A DNA stretch of 64,000 bases. It comes from Leguminivora glycinivorella. Taxonomy: Eukaryota > Arthropoda > Insecta > Lepidoptera > Tortricidae. The stretch lies in assembly GCF_023078275.1 (NCBI RefSeq), contig NC_062973.1, positions 6,416,926 through 6,480,925 of the forward strand, in the 5' to 3' direction. A program made the position numbers and the translations under genes. Numbering within the stretch: position 1 is the stretch's first letter; each line of letters opens with the position of its first letter. This document shows positions 1-10,012 of the stretch, one piece after another. The notes below the pieces were generated by a model. The model saw nothing but the letters and a program-made list of their open reading frames with translations, did no database searches and had not been told where the DNA came from.

Positions 1-34
1 GATATGCATTACGTAATGACAGTATGTAAAGGAT

Positions 35-191
35 GGTAAAAAACTTAAGAAAGTCACCTGTTGTATGTGTGAGTGACGTGTTCGAATAGGCGTTTGTTTT
101 GTTTGTGTTACTAATTATAAATATGACTTTGTTCTCTATTCGAACACGTCACTCACACATACAACAGGTGACTTTCTTAAGTTTTTTCACC
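35..191. repeat. Foldback (inverted) repeat, about 54-bp arms
   Basis: The left arm (35-89) and right arm (136-191) are reverse complements apart from a one-base indel near the outer ends, and are separated by about 46 bp. A transcript would form a long hairpin. No coding potential. Probably a small non-autonomous DNA element; the family was not recognised. Confidence 0.85.
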
Positions 192-248
192 TATAATATT
201 GTGTTTGTTTTTCTTGAAAAACTAAACGTTAATTACATAATATAAGCG

Positions 249-677
249 GCAACCCACACCCAGGCGACGCACGTCGTAAGACGCGGAACAGACGCCAGCG
301 CCGCGCCGCCTGAGTGTAATTTAAAAAACGTCTCCTCAGTACATTTTGTATAGGAAAGACGTAAGGGACCGGCCACACTTAAGAGACGCATGTTGTGAGG
401 TGCGGAACGGACGTCCGCGCCACGCCGCCTGAATGTAATTCAAAAATTTGTAATTCGCCTGGGGGCGCGTCTTACGTCCTTCCTATACAAAATGTACTGA
501 GGAGACGTTTTTTGAATTACATTCAGGCGGCGTGGCGGAGACGTCCGTTGCGCGCCCCGAGACACGCGACGCTTAAGTGGGAACGCTGCCTAAGACGCGC
601 CCCAACCGACGCGGGTGTGGCGCCGTCATCTTCGTCTCCGTTTCGCATCTTACGACGTGCGTCGCCTGTGTGTAGAT
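249..677. repeat. GC-rich MITE with long imperfect terminal inverted repeats
   Basis: The left part (249-370) reappears as its reverse complement at about 470-677. Outer ends read CACACCCAGGCGACGCACG on the left and the complement of CACACAGGCGACGCACG on the right. A further direct copy of the left arm begins near 370, so arms are repeated inside the element. The 94-codon open frame in it (395-679) is a by-product of the GC-rich repeat and has no protein features. Probably a non-autonomous DNA transposon. Confidence 0.7.
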
Positions 678-869
678 AGTCCCTAAGAATGGTACCCTAA
701 CCCTAGACGCGTAATATTTACCAACTCATGGTACATACGCGTTGTAGACCCTAACATACAGTTACCAGAGAGCTAAGGTGCAGAAATACATCAATATTAT
801 CAAGTAGGGGTAGTGTTATTTGGCTATGGTTTTTTGACATGTTATCTATCTGTCCCTGCTATTAAGTAT

Positions 870-1007
870 AGTATTCTAAGGGCCACTTGCACCAATGAAA
901 ATGGAGGGTTAACCCGAGAGTTATCCCAACATTTTATATGGAATTTGACAGATGACAGCCCACTAACCCTGAGTTAAGTGGTTGGTGCAAGTGGGCTTAA
1001 GAATACT
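870..1007. mobile_element. MITE, 138 bp, GGGCCACTTGCACCA-type ends
   Basis: Terminal inverted repeats of about 26 bp: AGTATTCTAAGGGCCACTTG at the left and its near-perfect reverse complement ending at 1007. The interior (stretches such as GGGTTAACCC) has no open frame. The terminal sequence resembles a MITE very common in moths, by recognition only. Confidence 0.8.
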
Positions 1008-1753
1008 GAACATCTCGACAGAAGGAAAATTCTGTCGAACTTTTTTATATTTTGTATTTATTAGGCAATGTTTTCAGTAATCCGCGGATTAAATTATGCT
1101 GAAACTTGTCTTATCCCTTATTCCATTTATTAGTTTCTGTTTATATACGAATTCAACGAGGATTTATTAAATTTTGAATTCAGTTTTACTATTTTCAGTA
1201 CCCTGCTGCTGCGTCGTTTGCTGTTGCAACTTATTATCATGAAAATGAAATTGTGAAAACAAAATTAATTTTTGAGGTTCACAAAAAAACTTAATTAGCA
1301 AATTAACATAATATAGTAGACGTTGTTTCATAGATATTTCACTGGTTCGGTCATACTTTGCATACAATACGAAAAACGTTTATAGAGATTGCTCCACCAA
1401 ATTTACTGGTTTAAACTTTTACGAATTTTACACATTAGAAGTATTAGAACTTTACATTTTGAAATAGTCTGTCTACCAGTCAACCTAACAAACTTAACTT
1501 TAGTTGAACCTGTAATATCTACCTAAGCAACATATACACAAAAGTACATGAGCTTTGCGGCATCTTACAGAATTTATCTGTTAAAAGTGTTAAAACCGGC
1601 ATGAACTTAATAAAACCAGGTTTTATACAGGTGTATTATAAATGCATATCCTAAAGAACGGTGGATACAGATTATTACGGAGTACGAGTAAACCTCCAGA
1701 TAGAAGCATAACGAGCAAGCTTAATAATGAAACCTTTTTAAAATAATCCCGGG
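1008..1753. other. AT-rich DNA, no feature seen
   Basis: No convincing gene, RNA or repeat. The short frames at 1167-1367 and 1623-1847 lack recognisable domains. Confidence 0.5.
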
Positions 1754-1889
1754 TACGTAGCCAAATGCACAAGCGCTCACGATAATATCTGTTTCGTAAT
1801 CTATCTCTATTGCTCTTGCATATTGGTGCGAAAGAGCCGGACTGCATTTCTCTCGGCGTCTGGCGTCGACGATTGCCATTCGGCTACGC
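1754..1889 (-). mobile_element. MITE of the GTAGCCGAATGGCA family (copy 1)
   Basis: The ends are ACGTAGCCAAATGC on the left and TTGCCATTCGGCTACG on the right, so terminal inverted repeats of about 16 bp. The interior contains a phrase about TCTATCTCTATTGCTCTTGC that recurs in reverse orientation at 40220-40362 and 50708-50875. Three family members are therefore present in the window. Confidence 0.7.
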
Positions 1890-2188
1890 CGGCCGGGCAG
1901 AATGATGTGATATTAAATTTCTCGCAAAACATGTGTAAAGGGAGTCCCTCTAACGTTTTCTATTTCAATATCGTCTTTCCAATTACTTTTGACGTAAGAT
2001 TTTGATTTGTATTTTACGGAACGGAAGTTGATAATATCTTTTTAGAAGATAAAAGATTTATCAAAAGTGAAGTACCTACCTAAAACAATGAGGGGTGCGT
2101 TCAGTAACAGTTGGGGATGTTCTTAAAGAGTATTCATATTTAAACAATGTGACATCCACAAGAGAAATGCTCTGGAACTTTGTTTTAT

Positions 2189-2725
2189 CAGGGGCGGCTC
2201 ACTCCGTGATTCTATCGCCGCGCTACAAGTACATGCTGGCGGCCGCGAGTTTGCGGCCCAATCAGGGGTGGCGCGCGTTGTCAAGGAACGCACGTTCGCG
2301 CTTTCTATTGTCACTTTACGTCGCGATTTTTTTTAAGGTTCATATGCGATGTCCGCGTGTGGAATGGCTAATAATGCTTATTTAACTAGACATCACGAAT
2401 GAAATAAATACCATAGGACACTCTTACACAGATCTCTATTGATAAAGTCCCACGGAAAAGTTCAATAAGGCTTGTGATGGTGGAACTTAAATAAAAACAT
2501 ATAAATACTGTATATATACCTAGAAAGTACCCAAGACTTTAAAATAATAGTATTACATTTTATCTGAGTATTAATTCGTTTTAATCCATAGGCAACCCTA
2601 TCACCGGATGCCGCGCACGTGCGGCTAGTTTCTTTGTAAGAATTTTGTAGGCATTTAAAAAGGCGGCATTTCGTGAACATCAAAGCAGTGGGCCTTCTGT
2701 ACTTGTACTATTATATAATCTGTGG
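2189..2725 (+). repeat. Dispersed repeat, about 535 bp (copy 1)
   Basis: The whole segment from GGGGCGGCTCACTCCG to GTGGGCCTTCTGTACTTGTA recurs in opposite orientation at about 43490-44030, with small indels and scattered substitutions. Inside it, about 2390-2490 resembles, in reverse, the 3' part of the tRNA-derived SINE family seen elsewhere in this window, so it may be a composite. The open frames 2095-2385 and 2462-2683 lie in the repeat and show no domain. Confidence 0.8.
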
Positions 2726-2961
2726 TTTTATATGAATTCCTGTACTAAACTCGACTGCTTTTAAGTTTATTCGGGTCTGTGAAGGGCCTGTTTAAACGGC
2801 ACGCGCATTCGCATGCGATTTTAGTTACATTGCGGACTGTTGAGGCTGCTTACAAATCAGCTCATCGGTCAAATATCGCAATGAAATTGGCCCTAAGAAT
2901 AGAATCGTGGTATATGTGCAAACCATGACTGTCTGATTATGACTCTTCTCTTTTCACACTC

Positions 2962-3381
2962 TAGTCGCCTTTACACAGTCGCTCTATCGCGCGTTCCCGG
3001 AGCGTACAGGATAGCGCGCGCGCGATTGCGTGTTGGTAGTTTTTAAGGTTCACGTTCTTTCGCGCGTGATTGCGCGTCGATGTTTTTGAGAACGGAAAGA
3101 GCGTGTGTGTAAAGGCTAATCGTGCGCGATAGACCGCGTTATTAATAGTATCGATTTATAAAGAGCAAGTAATTCAACCACTAATTCTATAGTCCACGAG
3201 CGTATGTCCGCCATCTTGCGCGCGCGAATGAACGCACGTGTAAAGACAACCTCAGCCACGCGATTGCGCGCCGGCACTGGCAGACGCAATTCCCTTCCCT
3301 CCCGTCAACTTTACACGCGCATTCTTTCACACGCGATTGCTGTATCACGCGCGATAGAGCGTCCGTTTAAAGGCAGCTAAT
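2962..3381. mobile_element. MITE with GCCTTTACAC / CGCGCGAT subterminal repeats, about 420 bp
   Basis: The left end (AGTCGCCTTTACACAGTCGC...) and right end (GCGCGATAGAGCG then GTTTAAAGGCAGCT) are imperfect inverted repeats of about 31 bp. The interior repeats the motifs CGCGCGATTGCG and GTGTAAAGGCTAATCG in both orientations, a structure typical of DNA-transposon MITEs with subterminal transposase sites. No open frame. Confidence 0.65.
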
Positions 3382-4118
3382 GTTTGTTGGATTCTGTTCC
3401 AATTTGTATTGCGTCCGAGTGCATAACAAAAGGTAGTTAGGTACGTAGGTAGGTACTTCGGTTTGGGAGTTCGAGATTTCTGATTAGCATTGGCATGACT
3501 GGAATGCGTCAGCTATCTATAGCATCTGTACTAAATCTAATTTGATCTCATTTCCATAGCATACAGATATCCTACCAGTAATTACTGTTATCTGCCTTGA
3601 TTAAACTAATGCAATGCAAGACTAATCAAACTGCAGGTCGGAGACATGTCCAATAATTACGATCAGTCCCTAACTCGGGTGTAATTAAACTGTAATTACG
3701 TGTAATTAATTGTCGTGTGCGGATTGTCGAAGTTATCTATCATGATGAGACAGGGGGCGGTGGTGGGAGCTTGGATTGTCAGTGTGACTTGAAGTTATAC
3801 TCGTACAGGGTAGGTACGTCGTAGGTACAGAAGTGTGATTTCACATTATACGGCCAACCAATCCAACAGGGATCCGAATCAAAACTCAATGGGAATGTTC
3901 TTGAGTCTTCAAGTGAAGTATTTGAATTGGATGAGAATTTTAAACATTTGTTTTAAATTAATAATAAGTCATTTGTAAAACAAAGGGATATTTATTTAGG
4001 TTAGTAAAAAAGGAACTTATCGGTAAGTAGAGTATATGGTTTCAATTACATTAGAATGTTTAGTGTCAGTAAATAATGGAACGAGTAACGTGTCAATAAA
4101 TAATAATTCATGCGAAAC
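3382..4118. other. No gene seen; short GTAGGTAG tract
   Basis: Ordinary AT-rich sequence with a small GTAGGTA-rich run near 3430-3456. No domain-bearing frame on either strand. Confidence 0.5.
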
Positions 4119-4417
4119 CATAGATTAAATATAACAAGACTATACCATAACCACCCCACACATTAAAATGCGGCCGCCTAAGAACGTGCAAAAAGTAGAT
4201 GGCGCCACTAAAAATGCTTTGTTGCCATCGATTACTTGTAGATTGGCGTTAAGTGTCACTTTCGAGCCATATATCTGTGCCGAAAGTGACACTTAACGCC
4301 GTCTACAAGTATAATCGATGGTAACAAGACATTTTTTTTAGTGGCGCCACTTTTTGCACATTCTTATGCGGTCGCATTTTAATGTATAGGATGGCATACT
4401 ATTTATTTAATCTATGG
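4119..4417. mobile_element. Foldback MITE, 299 bp (family copy 1)
   Basis: The outer ends CCATAGATTAAAT and ATTTAATCTATGG are exact reverse complements, and the arms continue as a near-palindrome (GATGGCGCCACT, ATCGATTACTTGTAGA, GGCGTTAAGTGTCACTTTCG) to a short centre near 4268. A second member with the same ends and core lies at 39482-39812. Confidence 0.88.
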
Positions 4418-5891
4418 CAAAACTACATAATTTACTTCAGCCTTCAGGCTAGAACAGATAGTAATATTGAAACAGTTTTCTACGCCACAATTTGGTGGTC
4501 GCTGAAACCAGGGCCCGGAAGGACATAATAAGGGTATTCTTTTATTGGCCAATTTGTATTCCTGCACGGGTTTATGAGCTCGGATCTGAGTTTACGGCAC
4601 GCGGGCCGTAATAAACTTCGATCCGGTATTGGTGCATATGTCACTTGTATTATTGAATACCGGAGATTGTTACACTTAAAAGTCTTACATTCATAGAAAA
4701 TAAAAAATGGTTGCATACCTAACATTATGTTGACAATATATTTTAAGGACAATGTGGTGTTCTTACTTAAGGCTGCTTTCAAAAAAAACGTCAAAAGAAT
4801 GTAAAATTGATAGTTTTAGTCGGTGAAATACTACACTTTCCGTTATCCAATAGATTTATTTAATTCAAGTTCCAGTTAGAGCATCTTATTATCTTGATTT
4901 TTATAAGACTGGATTTTTGAAAACTAACTCACTAAATTAATTATGAATTTTTCTCTAATGCACGTTTAGAAAAACGCACGTATAGAGCTGAATCAGTCGA
5001 TCTTATTTGTAAAATTTGGACAATTTTGAATATTAAAACGGGTAAATTTATAATTCGTATATCCTGTACCACAATCATTTCAGACTAGATTTTTATTTTA
5101 AGTTTTTGAAAAAGAGTAAACTAGCCTAAGGCGAATTCAATTTTTTTCAGAAATTACCTAAAATTAAGTGACAATTTCTTTAAAAATCTACATCACATCG
5201 AAGTAAGTTTTATACTAAATTAATCTGCAACGTTTACTTAAATTGCTGTTATGCCTTAGTGATTATAAATTGCTATTATTGATTTTTGCCAATTTTTTGA
5301 AAACGAGCCTTCACCGGTACAATTAATTATTACCACTTTTGGACATTTTCTCATATTTTGTTAGACCAAGTAGAAAAAGTCCTATAATGTGATATATATT
5401 TATAAACTACTCGCAAAGCCCTTTAATTTGATACCACACACGGTATGATCAAGCGCTCGGTTGCGATTTCACTATTTTTAACACGAAAGCCCTCTTAAGC
5501 TTATATCGAAATAAAATTTTCTTCAAAATTTTCTTAGCACAGATTTTGCATGTATTATTACAGTCATATTTTTTTACGTTTAAAATGACATTTATACTGT
5601 GCATTCGTACAGACGTTTTTGACGAAGCTTGTAGCTAATAACGGATTTTGTATTCAGTTGACGAAGCCTGCGTTGCGGATTTGAGAATATGGTCTCTGAT
5701 TAAATGTGTGTAATACATTCGTACAGTCTCTATCGGTTTTTTAAAAAGTTGATATCACGGCTTATTGCTTTATTCTATTTTACTAAATATTCTCCTTTAG
5801 CTGCGATACAAATAGAAGTTTTCCTGCATTAGTTACAGCTTTCAACGATAATGCACAGTAAAAAATCTTTGCCGACGAATTATTGCTCACC
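4418..5891. other. AT-rich DNA, no feature seen
   Basis: About 1.5 kb without a recognisable gene or repeat. The 104-codon frame on the minus strand (4480-4794) has no conserved motif and no second copy here, so it is not called. Confidence 0.5.
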
Positions 5892-6241
5892 TACACTGAG
5901 AGAAATTTGCATTGTGATTTTAACAAGTTCGACTTGTTGCGGGTTTATCCGTTTGAAACAAAAGTATTTTAGTAAACGGAATAAATCACAATATTGATGA
6001 TACAAGTCGAATTTGTTCTAAACAAGGTCAAACTTGTTGAAAGATATTTGATTGAATAAGCCAAACATATGTTTAAAACAATATGCGTCATGTTGCTTTT
6101 ATAAAAACGACTTGTTGATTCAAATATATTGTTGATTGAAATGACGAGTAACTTATTTGAACCAAAGAGCACGTAGGCGCTATTTTGACCAAAAAACATG
6201 TTGAACGAACATGAAAACTGGTTGTTTTTTCTCTAAGTGTA
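5892..6241. mobile_element. MITE with ACACTGAGAGAAA ends (copy 1, long form)
   Basis: The ends are TACACTGAGAGAAATTTGCA and ...TTTTCTCTAAGTGTA, bounded by TA on both sides. The interior is rich in ACAAGTTCGACTTGTTG-like palindromes. A shorter copy with the same ends is at 42106-42362 and lacks about 95 bp of the interior present here. A TA target and short ends suggest Tc1/mariner-type mobilisation, which is an inference. Confidence 0.85.
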
Positions 6242-6714
6242 CCTACACCTAGAACGGTAATTAAAATGTAATCCTGTTTCCTTTCAGGTAATAACGAGAT
6301 TTCCTGGCGCCTTCGCCGCATACATCACGCTAAGTACTAAAATAATTTAATATGGAGAGAATATACATTAATTGGTTTGTTATTCTATGTCGGTGGTAAA
6401 TAAGTACTTTTACGGTTCGCCGGTGGCCTATTTGACAATAGTGACTTTTGTCATCTGACAGTGATACTTCGCCGTTCATTGCCTGCTCAACAAGGAAAAT
6501 TGACGCTGAGTCAAGTATCAATGTCCATGTCACTGTGGTGAAATATCCCACTCTGATGGCCGTCACCGTAGCCTGCCTGCAACCTCACTCACCATGAGGA
6601 ACACAACACTGATGAGTAAGATCGCTTAGGAAGAATTATCAAAATCAGATAATGCTGCAACATCGCAGCGTAACATTACTGCCGACGACCGATCTGCCCT
6701 AGCGTTTAGTGACC
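6242..6714. other. No gene seen
   Basis: Mixed-composition DNA with short overlapping minus-strand frames (to 6321 and 6330-6566). None shows a domain or splice context that I can support. Confidence 0.45.
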
Positions 6715-6850
6715 CTGTCTGCTAAGCCGCGGTCCCGGGTCCGGGTTCGGTTTGGGTAAGGGCATTTATTTGTGTGATGGGCATAGATAGATATTTGTTC
6801 CTGTCATGGATGTTTTCTATGTATATAAAAAAAATGAAAAATGAAATTTC
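6715..6850 (+). repeat. tRNA-derived SINE, fragment (SINE-A copy 1)
   Basis: Begins with CTGCTAAGCCGCGGTCCCGG and a degenerate polymerase III B box (about GGTCCGGGTTCGG), followed by the body phrase GGGCATTTATTTGTGTGATG and ATGTTTTCTATGTATATAA. The same body occurs, complete with tRNA-like head, in reverse at 31015-31195, and as a 3' fragment at 54655-54805. It is truncated and abuts a LINE 3' end. Confidence 0.7.
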
Positions 6851-6856
6851 AAATCA

Positions 6857-6945
6857 AGGGTCAACATGCACCTTCTGGGCGAGCTTGCTCCATCGTAAGC
6901 CACGTCTTCGCCCCGGCTAGACCGTGGCAACATTTACAGTAAAAT
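6857..6945 (+). pseudogene. Jockey-like LINE, 3'-terminal fragment
   Basis: Frame from 6857 encodes RVNMHLLGELAPS then a stop (6896-6898), followed by a short 3' UTR. The same C-terminus (RVNRHLLGELTPS plus stop) ends the larger fragment at 47844-48180. This is the extreme C-terminus of a non-LTR reverse-transcriptase ORF; everything upstream is missing, as expected from 5' truncation during insertion. Confidence 0.75.
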
Positions 6946-7567
6946 GTGATTTAATTTTTATATTCTGAATAAAGTGATGTTTATTTACAAGCTGAGTTAG
7001 ATTGAAACGTATTTTATCATGAAATAGAATTACTTGAGTACCTTTTACCCGCAACGACAAGTACCCCTATTAAGTTGATTAAATGTATTTGTTTTCTCTC
7101 GGGACGGTTTCAACATATTTGTTTTTAAGTTTAATGCGCTCTCTGGCTTTATTTTACTTATAAATCAGCTATTGCAGTTCAAAGATCGTGTGGTTTAAAA
7201 TCTTGATTATCTATGAAGATATTAAATTAGTTCAGTGGAGAGGTTGACAAAGCATTTATTTTACATTTTCGTACTTTCTTGTTGCAAATATAAAGGTAAT
7301 TCAAACTACACTACTGCAACTAAGAGATATTTTTGCAGCAAATGTCAAATATCTGGACAGCGACACGACATCGATTTGAACCAAGAAATAGGCACGTGTC
7401 ATGGCAGGATCCAGAAGGGCTTTTAGATCTATTAAAACTATCACATGTAGAGCTCTGTATCGCATGCACATGGCGTTTTTGACAAAGTTAGAAATTAAAG
7501 AGTTATACTACTTAAAGTTATTCGGTCATACGAAGAAAAGCTTCAGCAAAGATGAGGCATTCTATCT
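6946..7567. other. No gene seen
   Basis: AT-rich DNA. The frames 7235-7426 and 7401-7658 run into the dispersed repeat that starts at 7568 and show no domains. Confidence 0.45.
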
Positions 7568-8099
7568 TTTCCCCTCACTAGCTCGGAAACACGTGTTTTG
7601 TCCTTTAATGCCAGCGGGTAAAAACGCATTTTATCCACTAGGGGGTAAAATAATTTGACCTTGAATAAAGTCAAATTAACTGCTTTAAAATTGATAAAAG
7701 TAGGTGATTCTAATAATAAAGATGATTTACCACCTGCGGAACTACTGGAAGCAGGGATAAACGCATTTTTTGCGTTGTAGTTTCCATCCCATGTACATTT
7801 GTAGTTTTAGTCATACTTAATGCATAATGTGTAGTTTTTAAGTTTATTACGAATAAATATTTTGATTGATTGATTGATTGATAGTTTCCTCGCTATAGTG
7901 AGGGGAAAAGTTTTGTGTTACACTCGGGTGCAAATGTATTTTACTTCTCGTGTGTTAAAAAACTCGCAAGTTCAGGATTCTATTCTCGAACCACTCGCTT
8001 CGGTCGTGGTTCAACTATAGAATCCTTTCACTTGCTCGTTTTTCAATTCCACACTCGGCGTTAAAATACAACTTTGCCCCCTTGTATAACAAATAACTA
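7568..8099 (+). repeat. Dispersed repeat, about 430 bp without its insertion (copy 1)
   Basis: Nearly the whole sequence recurs inverted at 14127-14555. Shared landmarks are CCCCTCACTAGCTCGGAAAC, CCAGCGGGTAAAAACGCATT, CTCGCTTCGGTCGTGGTTCA and GCCCCCTTGTATAACAAATA. This copy contains an extra 96 bp at 7786-7881 that the other copy lacks. The family resembles lepidopteran repeats rich in TTCGAACCAC/ACGACCGAAG phrases. No coding frame. Confidence 0.88.
7786..7881 (+). mobile_element. 5'-truncated LINE tail inserted in the dispersed repeat, 8-bp target duplication
   Basis: The octamer TAGTTTCC occurs on both sides (7778-7785 and 7882-7889), while the homologous copy at 14127-14555 has one occurrence and no insert. 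The 96-bp insert ends in TTTTGATTGATTGATTGATTGA, a (GATT)n tail typical of some CR1/jockey-group LINEs. It is only 3' UTR with no ORF. Confidence 0.8.
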
Positions 8100-8324
8100 T
8101 TTCTTGCCTCAGCGAACAAACTACCTCACCCTATATGACAAGACTTCCAGTATTTTTTAAATATTTAAAGCCAGCCGCGGAAGTCGCGACCTCATCGGAG
8201 GCAAATTGTAAGTAATCGCCGTGGCGCGCGGACACAAAAGACCACTTACTCGCGATCTTGATGAATCTGGACTATAAATTGCCGGTTCTCAGTCTAACAC
8301 TGGGTGGTTTGCGAAAAATATGTT

Positions 8325-8575
8325 GGTACCTGTGTGGTGACGAGTAAAAAAATTCGCCACCTCCTTTCTTCCCGTGGGTGTCGTAGAAGGCGACTATGGG
8401 ATATGGGTTAAATTGTGGCGTAGGCGAGAGGCTGGCAACCTGTGACTGCAATGTCACAGTTTCGTTTTCTTTCAACCCCTTATTTGCCAAGAGTGGCACT
8501 GAAGCTTTAGTAGTTTCATGTGGTCTGCTTACCCCTTTATGGGATACAGGCGTGATTGTATGTATGTATGTTGGC
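8325..8575 (+). repeat. SINE with RTE-type tail (SINE-B copy 1)
   Basis: Contains, in order, TTCTTCCCGTGGGTGTCGTA, AAGGCGACTATGGGATATGG, GGCTGGCAACCTGTGACTGC, CAAGAGTGGCACTGAAGC and the tail GATACAGGCGTGATTGTATG followed by (TATG)n. The tail matches the 3' end of the RTE LINE fragment at 34710-35148, the usual sign that a SINE borrows that LINE's reverse transcriptase. Other copies are at 28782-28882, 37977-38512, 55240-55330 and 55860-56095. The two open frames here are incidental. Confidence 0.8.
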
Positions 8576-9028
8576 TCCTAATATAATAGGAAATATTAGG
8601 ATAAATACGTGGGCGGCGAAATCAGCTAATTCTTTGCCGCGAAAAACAGGAATCAAAATTTCATTACCTACCACTCTAGCAAATTAGAGGGTTCGCACCT
8701 CTTAAATAAATCGCATTTGGCCTTGATACGCCAGAATCATAGTGAAAACATATGCAGTACGTGTATACGTTACTCTATGGACGTGTGTTATAGCTACAGG
8801 CTGGCGGTAAAACATTGCAGTAAAACTCCATTGACATAACCATAACCCCTTATTGAAAAAAAAAAAAAAGTGTTTCACATAGCAAATACGAAGTGCGCAA
8901 ATTTCTCTTTCTAGCTCTCGTGCATACACAAATAAGATGAGATGCATTGCATTAGCTTTGCTCGCTTTAAATTCGAATATTGCGGAATGCTCCATGGGGG
9001 TTTACCCCCATTTTAGGGAAGTGTGGGG

Positions 9029-9495
9029 TTAGAAAGAGAGAAAAAGTAGCATTATGTCACTCTCCATCCGTTTAACTATCTCCACTTAAAAAATCATGTC
9101 TGTTCGTCTCAGGGTTCGAAGATATATGTTAAGATATCAGCCAGCTGGGATATATCAATGGATATAAATATCCGATATATATCATTTTTTTATAAATATT
9201 GCAATACAAAATGGTTATAAAAAATGTAACATTGTTAAAAATATAGTTTTTTGGGTTTGTTCCTATTTTTCTGCTAAATGTTATGTTTTTTTTAGTAGAT
9301 ATTGCCTTATCTTAAGTAGTATTCATAAATAATACAACAAGATAATAATATGCCTTCCATACAAAATGGATATATATCAAAGTTGATATATATCCGATAT
9401 ATTTATATCATAAATATCGGATATTTTGATATTTATTATAAATCGGATATTTTCGAACCCTGATTCGTCTCTCCGTTTTGCCGTCAAACATAAAC
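9029..9495 (+). repeat. Dispersed repeat fragment, interrupted by a hAT MITE
   Basis: The parts 9029-9109 and 9463-9495 (AGAAAGAGAGAAAAAGTAGC, ATGTCACTCTCCATCCGTTT, then CTCCGTTTTGCCGT) align with one continuous stretch inside the better copy at 52156-52327. The intervening 353 bp is a separate insertion. Confidence 0.75.
9110..9462. mobile_element. hAT-type MITE, 353 bp, with 8-bp target duplication
   Basis: The ends are CAGGGTTCGAA and TTCGAACCCTG, exact reverse complements. Flanking octamers are GTTCGTCT (9102-9109) and ATTCGTCT (9463-9470), matching at 7 of 8. An 8-bp duplication with CAGGG ends is characteristic of the hAT superfamily. The interior is an AT-rich array of GATATATATCCGATATAT-like motifs on both strands, with no ORF. 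Removing it restores continuity of the surrounding repeat. Confidence 0.88.
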
Positions 9496-9850
9496 GTATA
9501 GTCCTATTTTCCACCTGCTCAACATCGTCATAACACGTTTTCCAGCCAAGTGCGAACTGTCAAAGTTTCCAGCTGATCCAGTTAGAAAACAATTTGAGTG
9601 ATGGATGCCGCCGAGCTTCCATTTGCAAATTGGAGTGTAAACGACATACAAGTTTTATAATTACTGCATGGAATCTTAAGTGTTTGTTCAAGTCGCGAAG
9701 TAAGTGAAGCGTACACGTGACAAATATACCACTTATTAAACTTTTTTTTTTTTTTTACTACAGCCTATAATAAATATATTTTGGAACAGTTCCTCATTCC
9801 ACTTCACACTCGCGTTCTTCTACATAAACCACTACCACACGTAGGTATAC

Positions 9851-9854
9851 ACCC

Positions 9855-9892
<38 letters not shown>

Positions 9893-9927
9893 GCACGCAC
9901 ACGCACACACATACACACACACACACG

Positions 9928-9988
<61 letters not shown>

Positions 9989-10012
9989 CACACACACATA
10001 CACATACACATT
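9851..10012. repeat. (CA)n microsatellite
   Basis: About 160 bp of CA dinucleotide with scattered G, AT and AA interruptions. It generates spurious His-Thr and Cys-Val frames on both strands, which are not genes. Confidence 0.98.

Noticed and set aside
395..679. 94-codon arginine-rich frame
   Set aside because: Lies inside an inverted repeat that also has open frames on other strands; GC-rich by-product.
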